Source of the DNA: Ruthenibacterium sp.
Lineage (GTDB): Bacteria; Bacillota; Clostridia; Oscillospirales; Ruminococcaceae
DNA: 6,275 nt
Direction of reading: 5' to 3'
NCBI GenBank assembly: GCA_020025235.1
Contig: JAHHSL010000056.1
Location: 1 to 6,275, forward strand
The translations under genes and the position numbers were made by a program. Of the stretch, positions 1 through 6,260 are shown in pieces (the first letter of the stretch is position 1; the number at the start of each line of letters is the position of its first letter). Below the pieces are notes generated by a model. The model saw only the letters and a list, made by a program, of their open reading frames with translations, had not been told where the DNA came from and searched no databases.

Positions 1-16
1 TGCGGGGTAAAACAGC

Positions 17-3000
17 TCAACGCACCGCAGCTTCCTCGTGTGATGCATCATCATTCCGTTTTGCGGCAGCCAGCATCAGCTTGATGCGGTTCAGCTGGTT
101 GACCTCGCTTGCGCCGGGGTCATAATCCACCGCAGCAATATTGGCATCGGGATACGCTTTTTTCAGCGATTTGATCACGCCTTTTCCGACAACGTGGTTC
201 GGCAGACAGGCGAACGGCTGAATGCATACGATATTCGATACGCCGGAATGAAGCAGTTCGATCATTTCGCCTGTCAGGAACCAGCCCTCGCCGTACTGGT
301 TGCCGATGGACAAAAACGGCTTTGTCCATTCGGCAATCTGTTCAATGGGTGCGGAAGGCTCAAACCGCTTGCTGCTGCGCAGTGCTTCCAAAGCAGGCTT
401 GCGCAGCGTGTGGATCGCATGAAGCGCCGCCTGCGAAACAGCTGCCGACGACCACTTGGAACCAAGAAATTCGTGCTTGTATTGGGTGTTGAACAGGCAG
501 TAGTTCATAAAATCCATAAGATCCGGAACAACGGCCTCCACACCTTCTTTTTCCAAAAGTGCGACAAGATGATTGTTCGCAAGCGGCATGTACTTGACCA
601 GGATCTCACCAACGATGCCGACACGGGGCTTTTTCAGAGCCTCGTTGATTTCAAAAGCGTCAAAGGCCTGTACGATATTGCGGCACATCGCTGCGTGGCC
701 TGCCGCATGGGTCTTGCCCGTCAGCGCGTTGATGCAGTTTGTCTTCCATTCTTCATACAGTGCGTTTGCAGACCCCGGCACCCGCTCGTACGGACGCACC
801 CGGTACAGGCAGCGCATCAGAAGATCGCCGTAAACCAGCCCCTTGGCCATAGCGTACAGCATAGCGGGGGAAAGCTCGAACCCGCTGTTCTTTTCCATGC
901 CGTTCGCATTCAGCGAAATGACCGGGATATGCGAAAGTCCTGCTTTTTCCAACGCCTTGCGGATAAAGCCGACATAGTTGCTTGCACGGCAGCAGCCGCC
1001 TGTCTGCGACATGATAATGGCAAGCCGGTCGGTGTCATAGCGTCCGGACAGCACGGCCTCCATGATCTGCCCGACGACGGTGATGGACGGGAAACAGGCG
1101 TCGTTGTTTACGTATTTCAGCCCAACGTCGATTGCCGTGCGGTTGTCGTTTTTCAGTATATCGAGGTGGTAGCCGTAGTGGTTGAAGATCGGCTCCAGAA
1201 TGTCAAAGTGGATCGGGCTCATCTGCGGTGCAAGGATCGTATAGCCCTCTTTTTTCATCCGGCGGGTAAATTCCGCGCGGGGATAGCTTACTGTGTGCGG
1301 CGCGGCGGTGACATGGCGTTCCTGCCGCATGCGGATCGCCGCCAGCAGACTGCGGATGCGGATGCGCACCGCCCCAAGATTGTTGACTTCGTCGATTTTC
1401 AAAACCGTATACAGCTTGTTGCTTTTGACAAGGATGTCATTCACCTGATCGGTGGTGACGGCGTCCAGCCCGCAGCCGAACGAGTTGAGCTGCACAAGCT
1501 CCAGATCATTGCGTGTGCTGACAAATTCCGCTGCGGAATAAAGGCGGGAATGATACACCCACTGATCCACAACGCGCAGCGTGCGATGGGTCTGTGGGTT
1601 CAGCGGAAGGCTGTCCTCGGTGAAAACGTAAAATCCGTAGGAGGAGATAAGCTCCGAGATGCCGTGGTTGATCTCCGGGTCAATGTGATACGGTCTGCCC
1701 GCCAGTACGATGCCGTGCGCGTGGTTTTCCTCCATTTCCGCAAGCAGACGCGCACCCTCTGCACGAATGTCGGCTTTTGCCTGAAGCTGTTCGATCCATG
1801 CGTCGTGCACCGCCTGACGGGTCTCATCCTCGGGGATATCCCACGTTTCGCGGCAGAACCGCACAAGACGGTCTGCGGCGGTCTTTTCTGTGGTGAACGC
1901 GATAAAAGGGCGCAGATAGCGGATGCCTTTGTTTTCGATGTCATCCACATTGTTTTTCAGGTTCTCGGGGTAGGAAATCACGATCGGGCAGTTGAAGTGA
2001 TTCTGTGCGTGCGACACTTCCTGATGTTCGTAAAAAACGCAGGGGTGGAAAATTGTCTTTACGCCGTGATCGATCAGCCACTGCACATGACCGTGCGACA
2101 TTTTTGCCGGATAACATTCGGATTCCGAGGGGATCGACTCCATGCCAAGCTCATACAGCGCACGGCTGGAAAACGGCGACAGTACGACCTTGAAGCGAAG
2201 CGCGCGGAAAAACGTTGCCCAGAACGGGTAATCTTCATACAGATTCAGCACACGGGGTATGCCGATTTCTCCGCGTGCAGCCTGCGCAGCGGATAGCGGG
2301 GGATAGCGGAAGATCCGTTTGCGCTTGTAAAGCACCATGCTGGGCGCTTTGTCAGAAGGCTTGCTTTTCTGCAGCCCTTTTTCGCAGCGGTTGCCGGTGA
2401 TATGGCACTGGCCGTTGGAAAACCGGTCGATCGTCAGCATGCAGTGGTTGGAACACCCGCTGCACCGTTCAATGGAAACCTCATACGAAATATTCCCGAT
2501 TTCATCCAGCGGAACCATAGTCGTTTCCTGCCCGTGATAGCGTGTCTTTGCCAGCAGCGCAGCACCGAAAGCGCCCATGATGCCCGCAATATCCGGACAG
2601 ATGACGTGCGCACCGGTGATGTGCTCAAATGCACGCAGTACGGCCTGATTGTAAAAAGTGCCGCCCTGCACTACGATGTGATCGCCCATGTCCTTTGCAT
2701 CTGTCAGCTTGATGACCTTGAACAGAGCGTTTTTGATGACGGAATAGGCAAGACCTGCGGAAATATCCTCGACGCATGCGCCCTCTTTCTGCGCCTGCTT
2801 GACATTGGAATTCATAAAAACGGTGCAGCGTGTGCCGAGATCGACCGGATTTTTTGCAAACAGGGCAAGCTTTGAAAAATCCTCGGCAGAATATCCCAGA
2901 GAATTGGCAAAGCTTTCTATGAACGAGCCGCAGCCGGAGGAACAGGCTTCGTTCAGGATAACGGTATCCACCGTGGAATTTTTCAGCTTGATGTACTTCA

Positions 3001-4270
3001 TATCCTGCCCGCCGATATCCAGCACGCAGTCCACCCGCGGCTCAAAGAACGCGGCAGCGGTGCAGTGTGCAACCGTCTCCACTTCGCCCTCGTCCAGACC
3101 GAATGCCGTCTGCATCAGGGTCTCGCCGTATCCGGTCGAGCAGGAACGCACGATGCGTGCGCCTTCCGGCAGCTGCTTTTTCAGTTCCTCCATACCGGCA
3201 ATAACCGCCTTGACGGGGTTGCCGAAATTGCTGGTGTAGTAGGAGAATAAAAGCTGTCCGTCCTGTCCGATCAGCGCCAGCTTTGTGGTGGTGGAACCGG
3301 CGTCCACACCAAGGAAGCAGTCGCCGCAATAATCCCGGATCTCTCCGCGCCGGACAACGGCCTGCGTGTGGCGAGTGCAGAATTCCCGGTATTCCTCCTC
3401 GCCGGAAAAAAGCGGGGGAAGACGATTGAGCTCGAACTGCTGGATTTGTTCTGTCCTGAGCCGTTCGATCAGATCGGAAAGGAGCATGCTCTCTCCGCCG
3501 GATGCTTCCAGAGCCGCGCCCATGGCGGCAAACAGATGTGAATTTTCAGGGTCGACGATGTTTTCCGGCGTCAGCTTCAGCGTGCGGATAAAGGCTTTTT
3601 TCAGCTCCGGCAGAAAGTGCAGCGGCCCGCCCAGAAAGGCAACGCATCCACGGATCGGCTTGCCGCACGCAAGGCCGGAGATCGTCTGGTTCACCACTGC
3701 CTGAAAAATAGAGGCGGCAAGGTCGGATTTGGCGGCACCGTCGTTGATCAGCGGCTGAATGTCCGATTTGGCGAAAACGCCGCAGCGTGCGGCAATCGGA
3801 TAGATTTCGTGATAATGCTCCGCCTCGCGGTTCAGTCCTGCCGCATCGGTCTGCAGCAGCGCTGCCATTTGGTCGATAAACGATCCGGTGCCGCCGGCAC
3901 ATACGCCGTTCATGCGTTCATCCAGACCGCCATTGAAATAGATGATTTTTGCATCCTCGCCGCCCAGTTCAATGGCAACATCGGTCTGCGGTGCCGTGTG
4001 CTGCAGTGCAGCCGCGACGGCGACGACCTCCTGCGTGAAGGGGATGCCCAGCTGCCGCCCAAGATTGATCGAGCCGGAGCCGGTGATATGTACCTGCAGC
4101 CGACATTCGCCCAGCATCTGCAGAGCCTCCTGCAGCAATTCCGCAAGCGCCTGCTGAATACGGGCACAATGCCTGCGGTACTGTCCGTACAGGATGTTGA
4201 GGGATTCGTCCAGAACCACAAGTTTGACGGTAGTGGAACCGATGTCGATTCCTGCCTGATAGGTGTTCAA
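17..4270 (-). CDS. Giant acyl-CoA dehydratase activase-type protein (tandem BcrA/BadF ATPase modules, DUF2229, HgdB-like C-terminus)
   Basis: The protein has 1417 residues from a TTG start. Module 1 (about 5-255) has a DIGSTTVK phosphate loop (9-16), LGGEDAK (102-108), Cys124 in GVCAGGTG, Cys163 in RCGVFAKSD, and a GGP motif near 214. Module 2 (about 318-575) repeats the plan: DAGSTTTK (323-330), DIGGQDMK (418-425), Cys443 in EACSSGCGS, Cys482 in RCTVF, GGTF (536-539). A linker carries Cys603, 606, 610, 622 and 629. A DUF2229-like region follows (about 671-890, with SECYPAK and GRPYHIDPEINHG). The last part is HgdB-like: SFGCGLDA (Cys933), NNDACFPS (Cys1059), GGCCRAS (Cys1093/1094) and FACLPNH (Cys1355). 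In characterised relatives, HgdC-type activators use ATP to drive low-potential electrons from a [4Fe-4S] cluster into HgdB-type proteins. That this protein does so is inferred, and its substrate is unknown. It is probably cytosolic; no signal peptide or membrane segment is apparent. The family normally contains such large fusions, so the length is not an artefact. The frame is intact throughout and ends in TGA 16 bases from the window edge. Confidence 0.93.
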   Translation of the reverse strand: MNTYQAGIDIGSTTVKLVVLDESLNILYGQYRRHCARIQQALAELLQEALQMLGECRLQVHITGSGSINLGRQLGIPFTQEVVAVAAALQHTAPQTDVAIELGGEDAKIIYFNGGLDERMNGVCAGGTGSFIDQMAALLQTDAAGLNREAEHYHEIYPIAARCGVFAKSDIQPLINDGAAKSDLAASIFQAVVNQTISGLACGKPIRGCVAFLGGPLHFLPELKKAFIRTLKLTPENIVDPENSHLFAAMGAALEASGGESMLLSDLIERLRTEQIQQFELNRLPPLFSGEEEYREFCTRHTQAVVRRGEIRDYCGDCFLGVDAGSTTTKLALIGQDGQLLFSYYTSNFGNPVKAVIAGMEELKKQLPEGARIVRSCSTGYGETLMQTAFGLDEGEVETVAHCTAAAFFEPRVDCVLDIGGQDMKYIKLKNSTVDTVILNEACSSGCGSFIESFANSLGYSAEDFSKLALFAKNPVDLGTRCTVFMNSNVKQAQKEGACVEDISAGLAYSVIKNALFKVIKLTDAKDMGDHIVVQGGTFYNQAVLRAFEHITGAHVICPDIAGIMGAFGAALLAKTRYHGQETTMVPLDEIGNISYEVSIERCSGCSNHCMLTIDRFSNGQCHITGNRCEKGLQKSKPSDKAPSMVLYKRKRIFRYPPLSAAQAARGEIGIPRVLNLYEDYPFWATFFRALRFKVVLSPFSSRALYELGMESIPSESECYPAKMSHGHVQWLIDHGVKTIFHPCVFYEHQEVSHAQNHFNCPIVISYPENLKNNVDDIENKGIRYLRPFIAFTTEKTAADRLVRFCRETWDIPEDETRQAVHDAWIEQLQAKADIRAEGARLLAEMEENHAHGIVLAGRPYHIDPEINHGISELISSYGFYVFTEDSLPLNPQTHRTLRVVDQWVYHSRLYSAAEFVSTRNDLELVQLNSFGCGLDAVTTDQVNDILVKSNKLYTVLKIDEVNNLGAVRIRIRSLLAAIRMRQERHVTAAPHTVSYPRAEFTRRMKKEGYTILAPQMSPIHFDILEPIFNHYGYHLDILKNDNRTAIDVGLKYVNNDACFPSITVVGQIMEAVLSGRYDTDRLAIIMSQTGGCCRASNYVGFIRKALEKAGLSHIPVISLNANGMEKNSGFELSPAMLYAMAKGLVYGDLLMRCLYRVRPYERVPGSANALYEEWKTNCINALTGKTHAAGHAAMCRNIVQAFDAFEINEALKKPRVGIVGEILVKYMPLANNHLVALLEKEGVEAVVPDLMDFMNYCLFNTQYKHEFLGSKWSSAAVSQAALHAIHTLRKPALEALRSSKRFEPSAPIEQIAEWTKPFLSIGNQYGEGWFLTGEMIELLHSGVSNIVCIQPFACLPNHVVGKGVIKSLKKAYPDANIAAVDYDPGASEVNQLNRIKLMLAAAKRNDDASHEEAAVR

Positions 4271-4278
4271 AATGATCG

Positions 4279-4286
4279 TCCTTTCT
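4279..4286 (-). promoter_or_regulatory. Ribosome binding site that sets a TTG start for the activase gene
   Basis: On the minus strand AGAAAGGA lies 8 bases before a TTG codon (first base 4270). The protein from this TTG begins NTYQAGIDIGSTT, which places the first phosphate loop at residue 9, as usual for this family. The open frame extends 23 codons further upstream to a GTG at 4339, but that stretch is unlike the family, overlaps a strong hairpin and has no clear ribosome binding site. I therefore chose the TTG. Confidence 0.8.
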
Positions 4287-4300
4287 GGAAAAAACACTTT

Positions 4301-4342
4301 GCCGCATGCCGGCTCCTGCCTTTCAAAAGGGCAGAGCACCGG
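4301..4342 (-). other. Structured 5' leader of the activase gene, with two overlapping hairpins
   Basis: A long imperfect hairpin spans 4309-4342. Its arms pair CCGG/CCGG, CT/AG, CTGCC/GGCAG and TTT/AAA, with small bulges. A second, shorter hairpin at 4301-4313 (GCCG, five-base loop, CGGC) shares 4309-4313 with it, so the two cannot form together. On the minus strand the shorter hairpin is followed by AAAGTG and then six T residues (4294-4289), just before the ribosome binding site. This geometry could give attenuation, but the short stem has only four pairs and no known riboswitch or T-box motif was recognised. Confidence 0.3.
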
Positions 4343-4374
4343 ATTTCAACTGAAAATCAAACGGCGTAAACAGT

Positions 4375-4409
4375 AAAACAAAATCAAAACAGGGCGGAAA
4401 TCGTCCGCC
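4375..4409 (-). terminator. Probable Rho-independent terminator, distal of two after the 301-residue gene
   Basis: A perfect six-base stem, GGCGGA with TCCGCC, encloses a five-base loop (4393-4409). On the minus strand it is followed by CTGTTTTGATTTTGTTTT, a T-rich but interrupted tail. The plus-strand side has no T tract, so it should act on minus-strand transcripts leaving the 301-residue gene and would reduce readthrough into the activase gene. Confidence 0.5.
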
Positions 4410-4415
4410 AGACGG

Positions 4416-4470
4416 AAAAATTTATCTGCACTGCCTGATGCCGGAATGAAGCGCCGGCACAATGTGCAGA
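4416..4470 (-). terminator. Probable terminator hairpin, proximal, just after the 301-residue gene
   Basis: The structure begins 8 bases after the stop codon of the upstream gene. The outer arms TCTGCAC (4425-4431 on the plus strand) and GTGCAGA (4464-4470) pair perfectly over 7 bases. Inside them TGCCGG (4439-4444) and CCGGCA (4454-4459) form a perfect six-base stem with a nine-base loop. On the minus strand the outer stem is followed by TAAATTTTT. The unequal internal loop makes it less classical than a simple stem. Confidence 0.45.
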
Positions 4471-4478
4471 AAAATCGT

Positions 4479-5384
4479 TCAGCTATCAGGCCGGATGAAA
4501 TCGGTGATGTCCCGGCGCTCCAGCAGAATGTCCTGAATCGCAGCGGTGTCCCGATCCAGATCGCACAGAAACAGCTCCGGCTGTCCGCTGCGGCGCGCGC
4601 GGTTCATGGCGCTGTAAAGTTCTTCGTTCTGGGCGCAGGGCTGCGAATGCTGCGGGGAGCGGTATACGCACAGCAGGCATCCGGCACGGGTCCAGTGCTC
4701 CAAAAGGTCTTTTTCCTGCGAAAGATCCTGAATGTCGTCGTAATTTCGGATAATGCCGAAAAGGATACCGCGTTTTTTCAGTGCCGGTGCACAGGCATCC
4801 ACGGCGTCCGGCGCCAGCAGGATGCAGACGTTTTCGCACTGGACGGCCTGTATAACGGCGGGAAACTCGGCTTCGGGATCGGAAACAAGATAAATAAAGA
4901 TACAGCGGCTGTTGCGTGCGGCAAGCTCTGCCGCCTGTGCTCTGCAATCCCTGCATTCCTGCAGATCAATGAGAAATACGCATGTGCCCAGCTGTGTGCA
5001 GCGGCGAACCTCCGTGCGCAGGTCGCTGACAGGGGAAAGCTGCTGAAGCCAAAGCGATTTGGTACCGGACGCTGCCTGCATGCGGAGCAGCTCGCGGCCG
5101 GCAGAAAAGGCATTGCAGCTGAGGTTGATGATCAGTGTTTTCAGCGAATCTTCCCGAACGGAGCATGCCACGCGGTGCAGCAGCCCCTGATATCGGTTCC
5201 CGGGGGCTGTGAGTATGACTTTCAGTGCGTCCCAAACCTCCCGCTGCCGGGGGCTGCGGGCAAAGCCGCGGCAAAGCTCCAGGACGTTGCGCATTTCGCG
5301 GCTTCCGCCGTTGCGCATATCCCGAATGGCCCTTCCGGTCATCGTCTGCATTACGCTGAGTGTGAAAAGAGAACGTCTCTTCAT
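4479..5384 (-). CDS. Protein of unknown function, possibly a degenerate radical-SAM-like protein
   Basis: The protein has 301 residues. The start is the ATG at 5384, preceded by GAGAGGT with a six-base spacer; the frame stays open 96 codons further upstream, but that extension crosses the divergent promoter and runs into the tetR-type gene. The N-terminal part (1-100) is basic and helical and contains LKTLIINLSCNAFSAG (81-96). The remainder alternates hydrophobic strands and helices (for example TCVFLIDL 134-141, CIFIYLVS 161-168, NVCILLAP 185-192, GILFGIIRNY 206-215, GCLLCVY 235-241), which suggests an alpha/beta barrel. From memory, both parts resemble clostridial proteins annotated as radical SAM, whose N-terminus carries a similar GINLGYN-type motif. 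No CX3CX2C motif is present; the closest is CRDC at 144-147. The protein is cysteine-rich (16), and ends before the C-terminal cysteine region I associate with that family. No signal peptide or clear membrane helix is seen. It may be co-controlled with the divergent regulator gene. The frame is a confident gene; the family assignment is weak. Confidence 0.72.
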   Translation of the reverse strand: MKRRSLFTLSVMQTMTGRAIRDMRNGGSREMRNVLELCRGFARSPRQREVWDALKVILTAPGNRYQGLLHRVACSVREDSLKTLIINLSCNAFSAGRELLRMQAASGTKSLWLQQLSPVSDLRTEVRRCTQLGTCVFLIDLQECRDCRAQAAELAARNSRCIFIYLVSDPEAEFPAVIQAVQCENVCILLAPDAVDACAPALKKRGILFGIIRNYDDIQDLSQEKDLLEHWTRAGCLLCVYRSPQHSQPCAQNEELYSAMNRARRSGQPELFLCDLDRDTAAIQDILLERRDITDFIRPDS

Positions 5385-5406
5385 AGAAATACCTCTCGGT
5401 TTTAAT

Positions 5407-5416
5407 ATTGAACAAT
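5407..5416. repeat. Short palindrome ATTG-AA-CAAT upstream of the 301-residue gene
   Basis: A perfect four-base inverted repeat with a two-base centre lies 10 bases upstream of the ribosome binding site of the 301-residue gene, inside an AT-rich patch (about 5400-5420) where its -10 region or transcription start could fall. I found no convincing -35/-10 pair for this minus-strand gene. A repeat this short occurs often by chance. Confidence 0.2.
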
Positions 5417-5437
5417 CAAACGCTGTCCGCTCTGTCT

Positions 5438-5470
5438 GCCGAAACGGAATCGGTTGGAATCCGGTTCGGC
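5438..5470. promoter_or_regulatory. Candidate operator: 33-bp imperfect palindrome over the regulator promoter
   Basis: Left arm 5438-5450 and the reverse complement of right arm 5458-5470 agree at 11 of 13 positions, around a seven-base centre (5451-5457). Each arm also contains its own small dyad, CCG-N3-CGG, at 5439-5447 and 5461-5469, with centres 22 bp apart, close to two helical turns. The palindrome covers the -35 hexamer and the start of the spacer of the plus-strand promoter. TetR-family proteins commonly repress their own gene from such sites; that this regulator binds here is inferred. Confidence 0.5.
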
Positions 5471-5482
5471 GTATGCTATAAT
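5454..5482 (+). promoter_or_regulatory. SigmaA-type promoter of the TetR-family gene
   Basis: A TTGGAA -35 hexamer (5454-5459), a 17-base spacer and a consensus TATAAT -10 hexamer (5477-5482) are present. The -10 is extended by TG one base upstream (TGCTATAAT). Transcription would start near 5489, giving a leader of about 45 bases before the ATG at 5535. This is the only strong promoter visible in the window. Confidence 0.8.
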
Positions 5483-5534
5483 AAAGAGCACGCTGCGCAC
5501 AAACAGCGGGAAACCACAAAAAGGAGTGGGAACG

Positions 5535-6107
5535 ATGTCTACTTCGGAATTTACAAAACATATGATCGCACAGGGCATGAAAACCCTTCTGGAAACCAAA
5601 AGCTTCGAGGAAATTTCGGTGGGGGACATCGCAAAACAGTGCCGCATCAGCCGCAATACCTTTTATTATCACTTTAAAGATAAGTATGACATCATCAGCT
5701 GGATCTTTTATTCGGAGATCACTCCGATCATTGGAGAGGCCAGTATTGATAACTGGTCACAGGGACTTTTGCAGCTGTGCCGGTATATGCAGCAGCACAA
5801 AAGTTTTTACATTAAAGTGCTGCATGTGCAGGGGCAAAACAGCTTTTCGGAAGGCCTTTTGGAATTTTACACAAACCTTGTGCGGAATATGCTGCTGAAT
5901 GCGAAGGCAGATCAGCTCCTTTCGCAAAGGCAGATCCGTGTCATATCGGATTTTTACGCATTTGGGCTGACAGGCGTCCTTATGAAATGGGCGAAGGAAG
6001 GAATGGAGGGCGAGCCGGAGCCGGTCGTTGCCGTACTGCAGGAGATGCTGTCCGGCGAAATCTTCGATAAAATCCTTGCACTGCAGGAAAAACCCACTCA
6101 ACCGTAA
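5535..6107 (+). CDS. TetR/AcrR-family transcriptional regulator
   Basis: The protein has 190 residues, a normal length for the family. The ATG at 5535 is preceded by AAGGAG with an eight-base spacer; the open frame begins earlier, but that start lies upstream of the promoter -10. Residues about 6-55 form the DNA-binding domain: a first helix ending in LLETKSFEEI, then the helix-turn-helix VGDIAKQCRISRNTFYYHF (29-47), followed by KDKYDII, a hallmark of TetR proteins. Residues about 56-185 form the helical ligand-binding and dimerisation part, with an aromatic-rich stretch FYIKVLHVQGQNSF (91-104) and FYAFGLTGVLMKW (140-152). The closest type I recall is the small Firmicutes group that includes DhaS-like regulators, but I cannot name the ligand. 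It is transcribed divergently from the 301-residue gene across 150 bases containing its promoter and a palindrome, suggesting autoregulation and possible control of that gene. It could also act on a gene to the right of the window. Confidence 0.93.
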   Translation: MSTSEFTKHMIAQGMKTLLETKSFEEISVGDIAKQCRISRNTFYYHFKDKYDIISWIFYSEITPIIGEASIDNWSQGLLQLCRYMQQHKSFYIKVLHVQGQNSFSEGLLEFYTNLVRNMLLNAKADQLLSQRQIRVISDFYAFGLTGVLMKWAKEGMEGEPEPVVAVLQEMLSGEIFDKILALQEKPTQP

Positions 6108-6151
6108 ACGTGCAGGCTGCAATCGTCTGTCCGTAAAGCGGCACATCGGAA

Positions 6152-6175
6152 AGCTGTTGGTTAGGTTGCACAGCT
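6152..6175 (+). terminator. Weak hairpin after the TetR-family gene, doubtful terminator
   Basis: AGCTGT and ACAGCT pair over six bases around a twelve-base loop, 44 bases past the stop codon. The following AGAATAGCAGATTTT has only a short, late T run. It is the best candidate for ending the regulator transcript, but it is poor, and readthrough to the right is possible. Confidence 0.2.
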
Positions 6176-6195
6176 AGAATAGCAGATTTTATACA
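6166..6195 (+). promoter_or_regulatory. Possible weak promoter reading out of the window
   Basis: TTGCAC (6166-6171) and TATACA (6190-6195) are 18 bases apart, a partial match to a sigmaA promoter. An alternative is the perfect -35 hexamer TTGACA at 6205-6210, but nothing resembling TATAAT lies 16-18 bases after it. Either would serve a gene beyond base 6275. Confidence 0.25.
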
Positions 6196-6206
6196 TTGTT
6201 GCAGTT

Positions 6207-6260
6207 GACAAATAAAGAGTTTTGTCTGCATTTAGGACAAATGGTCGAAATTGTCCTAAA
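6207..6260. repeat. Tandem dyads GACAA...TTGTC at a 29-bp period, candidate regulator-binding region
   Basis: The first dyad is GACAAA (6207-6212), eight bases, TTTGTC (6221-6226). The second is a perfect ten-base inverted repeat, TTTAGGACAA (6231-6240), ten bases, TTGTCCTAAA (6251-6260). GACAAAT recurs at 6207 and 6236, and TTGTC at 6222 and 6251, both exactly 29 bases apart, while the bases between them differ. There is no T tract on either strand after the second hairpin, so it is not a standard terminator. The pattern fits a pair of operators in front of a gene to the right, or a mobile-element end; the window stops too soon to decide. Confidence 0.5.

Noticed and set aside
194..2296. A 700-codon open frame on the plus strand, antisense to the activase gene
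   Set aside because: Its translation is rich in Arg, His, Cys and Val with no recognisable domain, and it mirrors the codon structure of the strongly supported minus-strand protein. Long antisense frames are common opposite GC-rich genes.
3617..4369. A 250-codon plus-strand frame opposite the N-terminal ATPase module
   Set aside because: It lies almost wholly inside the activase gene, lacks a good ribosome binding site, and has no family-like motif.
4446..5405. A 319-codon plus-strand frame covering the 301-residue gene
   Set aside because: The minus-strand frame has a proper ribosome binding site at its ATG and an alternating hydrophobic pattern; the plus-strand translation looks like low-information shadow sequence.
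5385..5672. N-terminal extension of the 301-residue protein by 96 codons
   Set aside because: It would cross the divergent promoter, the palindrome and the start of the regulator gene, whereas the ATG at 5384 has a well-placed GAGAGGT.
5980..6231. An 83-codon minus-strand frame over the 3' end of the regulator gene and the gap beyond
   Set aside because: No ribosome binding site or recognisable motif, and it overlaps the well-supported regulator coding sequence.
6207..6260. CRISPR repeats, suggested by the 29-bp period
   Set aside because: Only two units are present, just the GACAAAT and TTGTC parts are shared, and there is no repeat-spacer alternation.
6231..6260. The perfect hairpin as a Rho-independent terminator
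   Set aside because: The stem is AT-rich and neither strand has a T tract after it; the plus strand continues with A residues.
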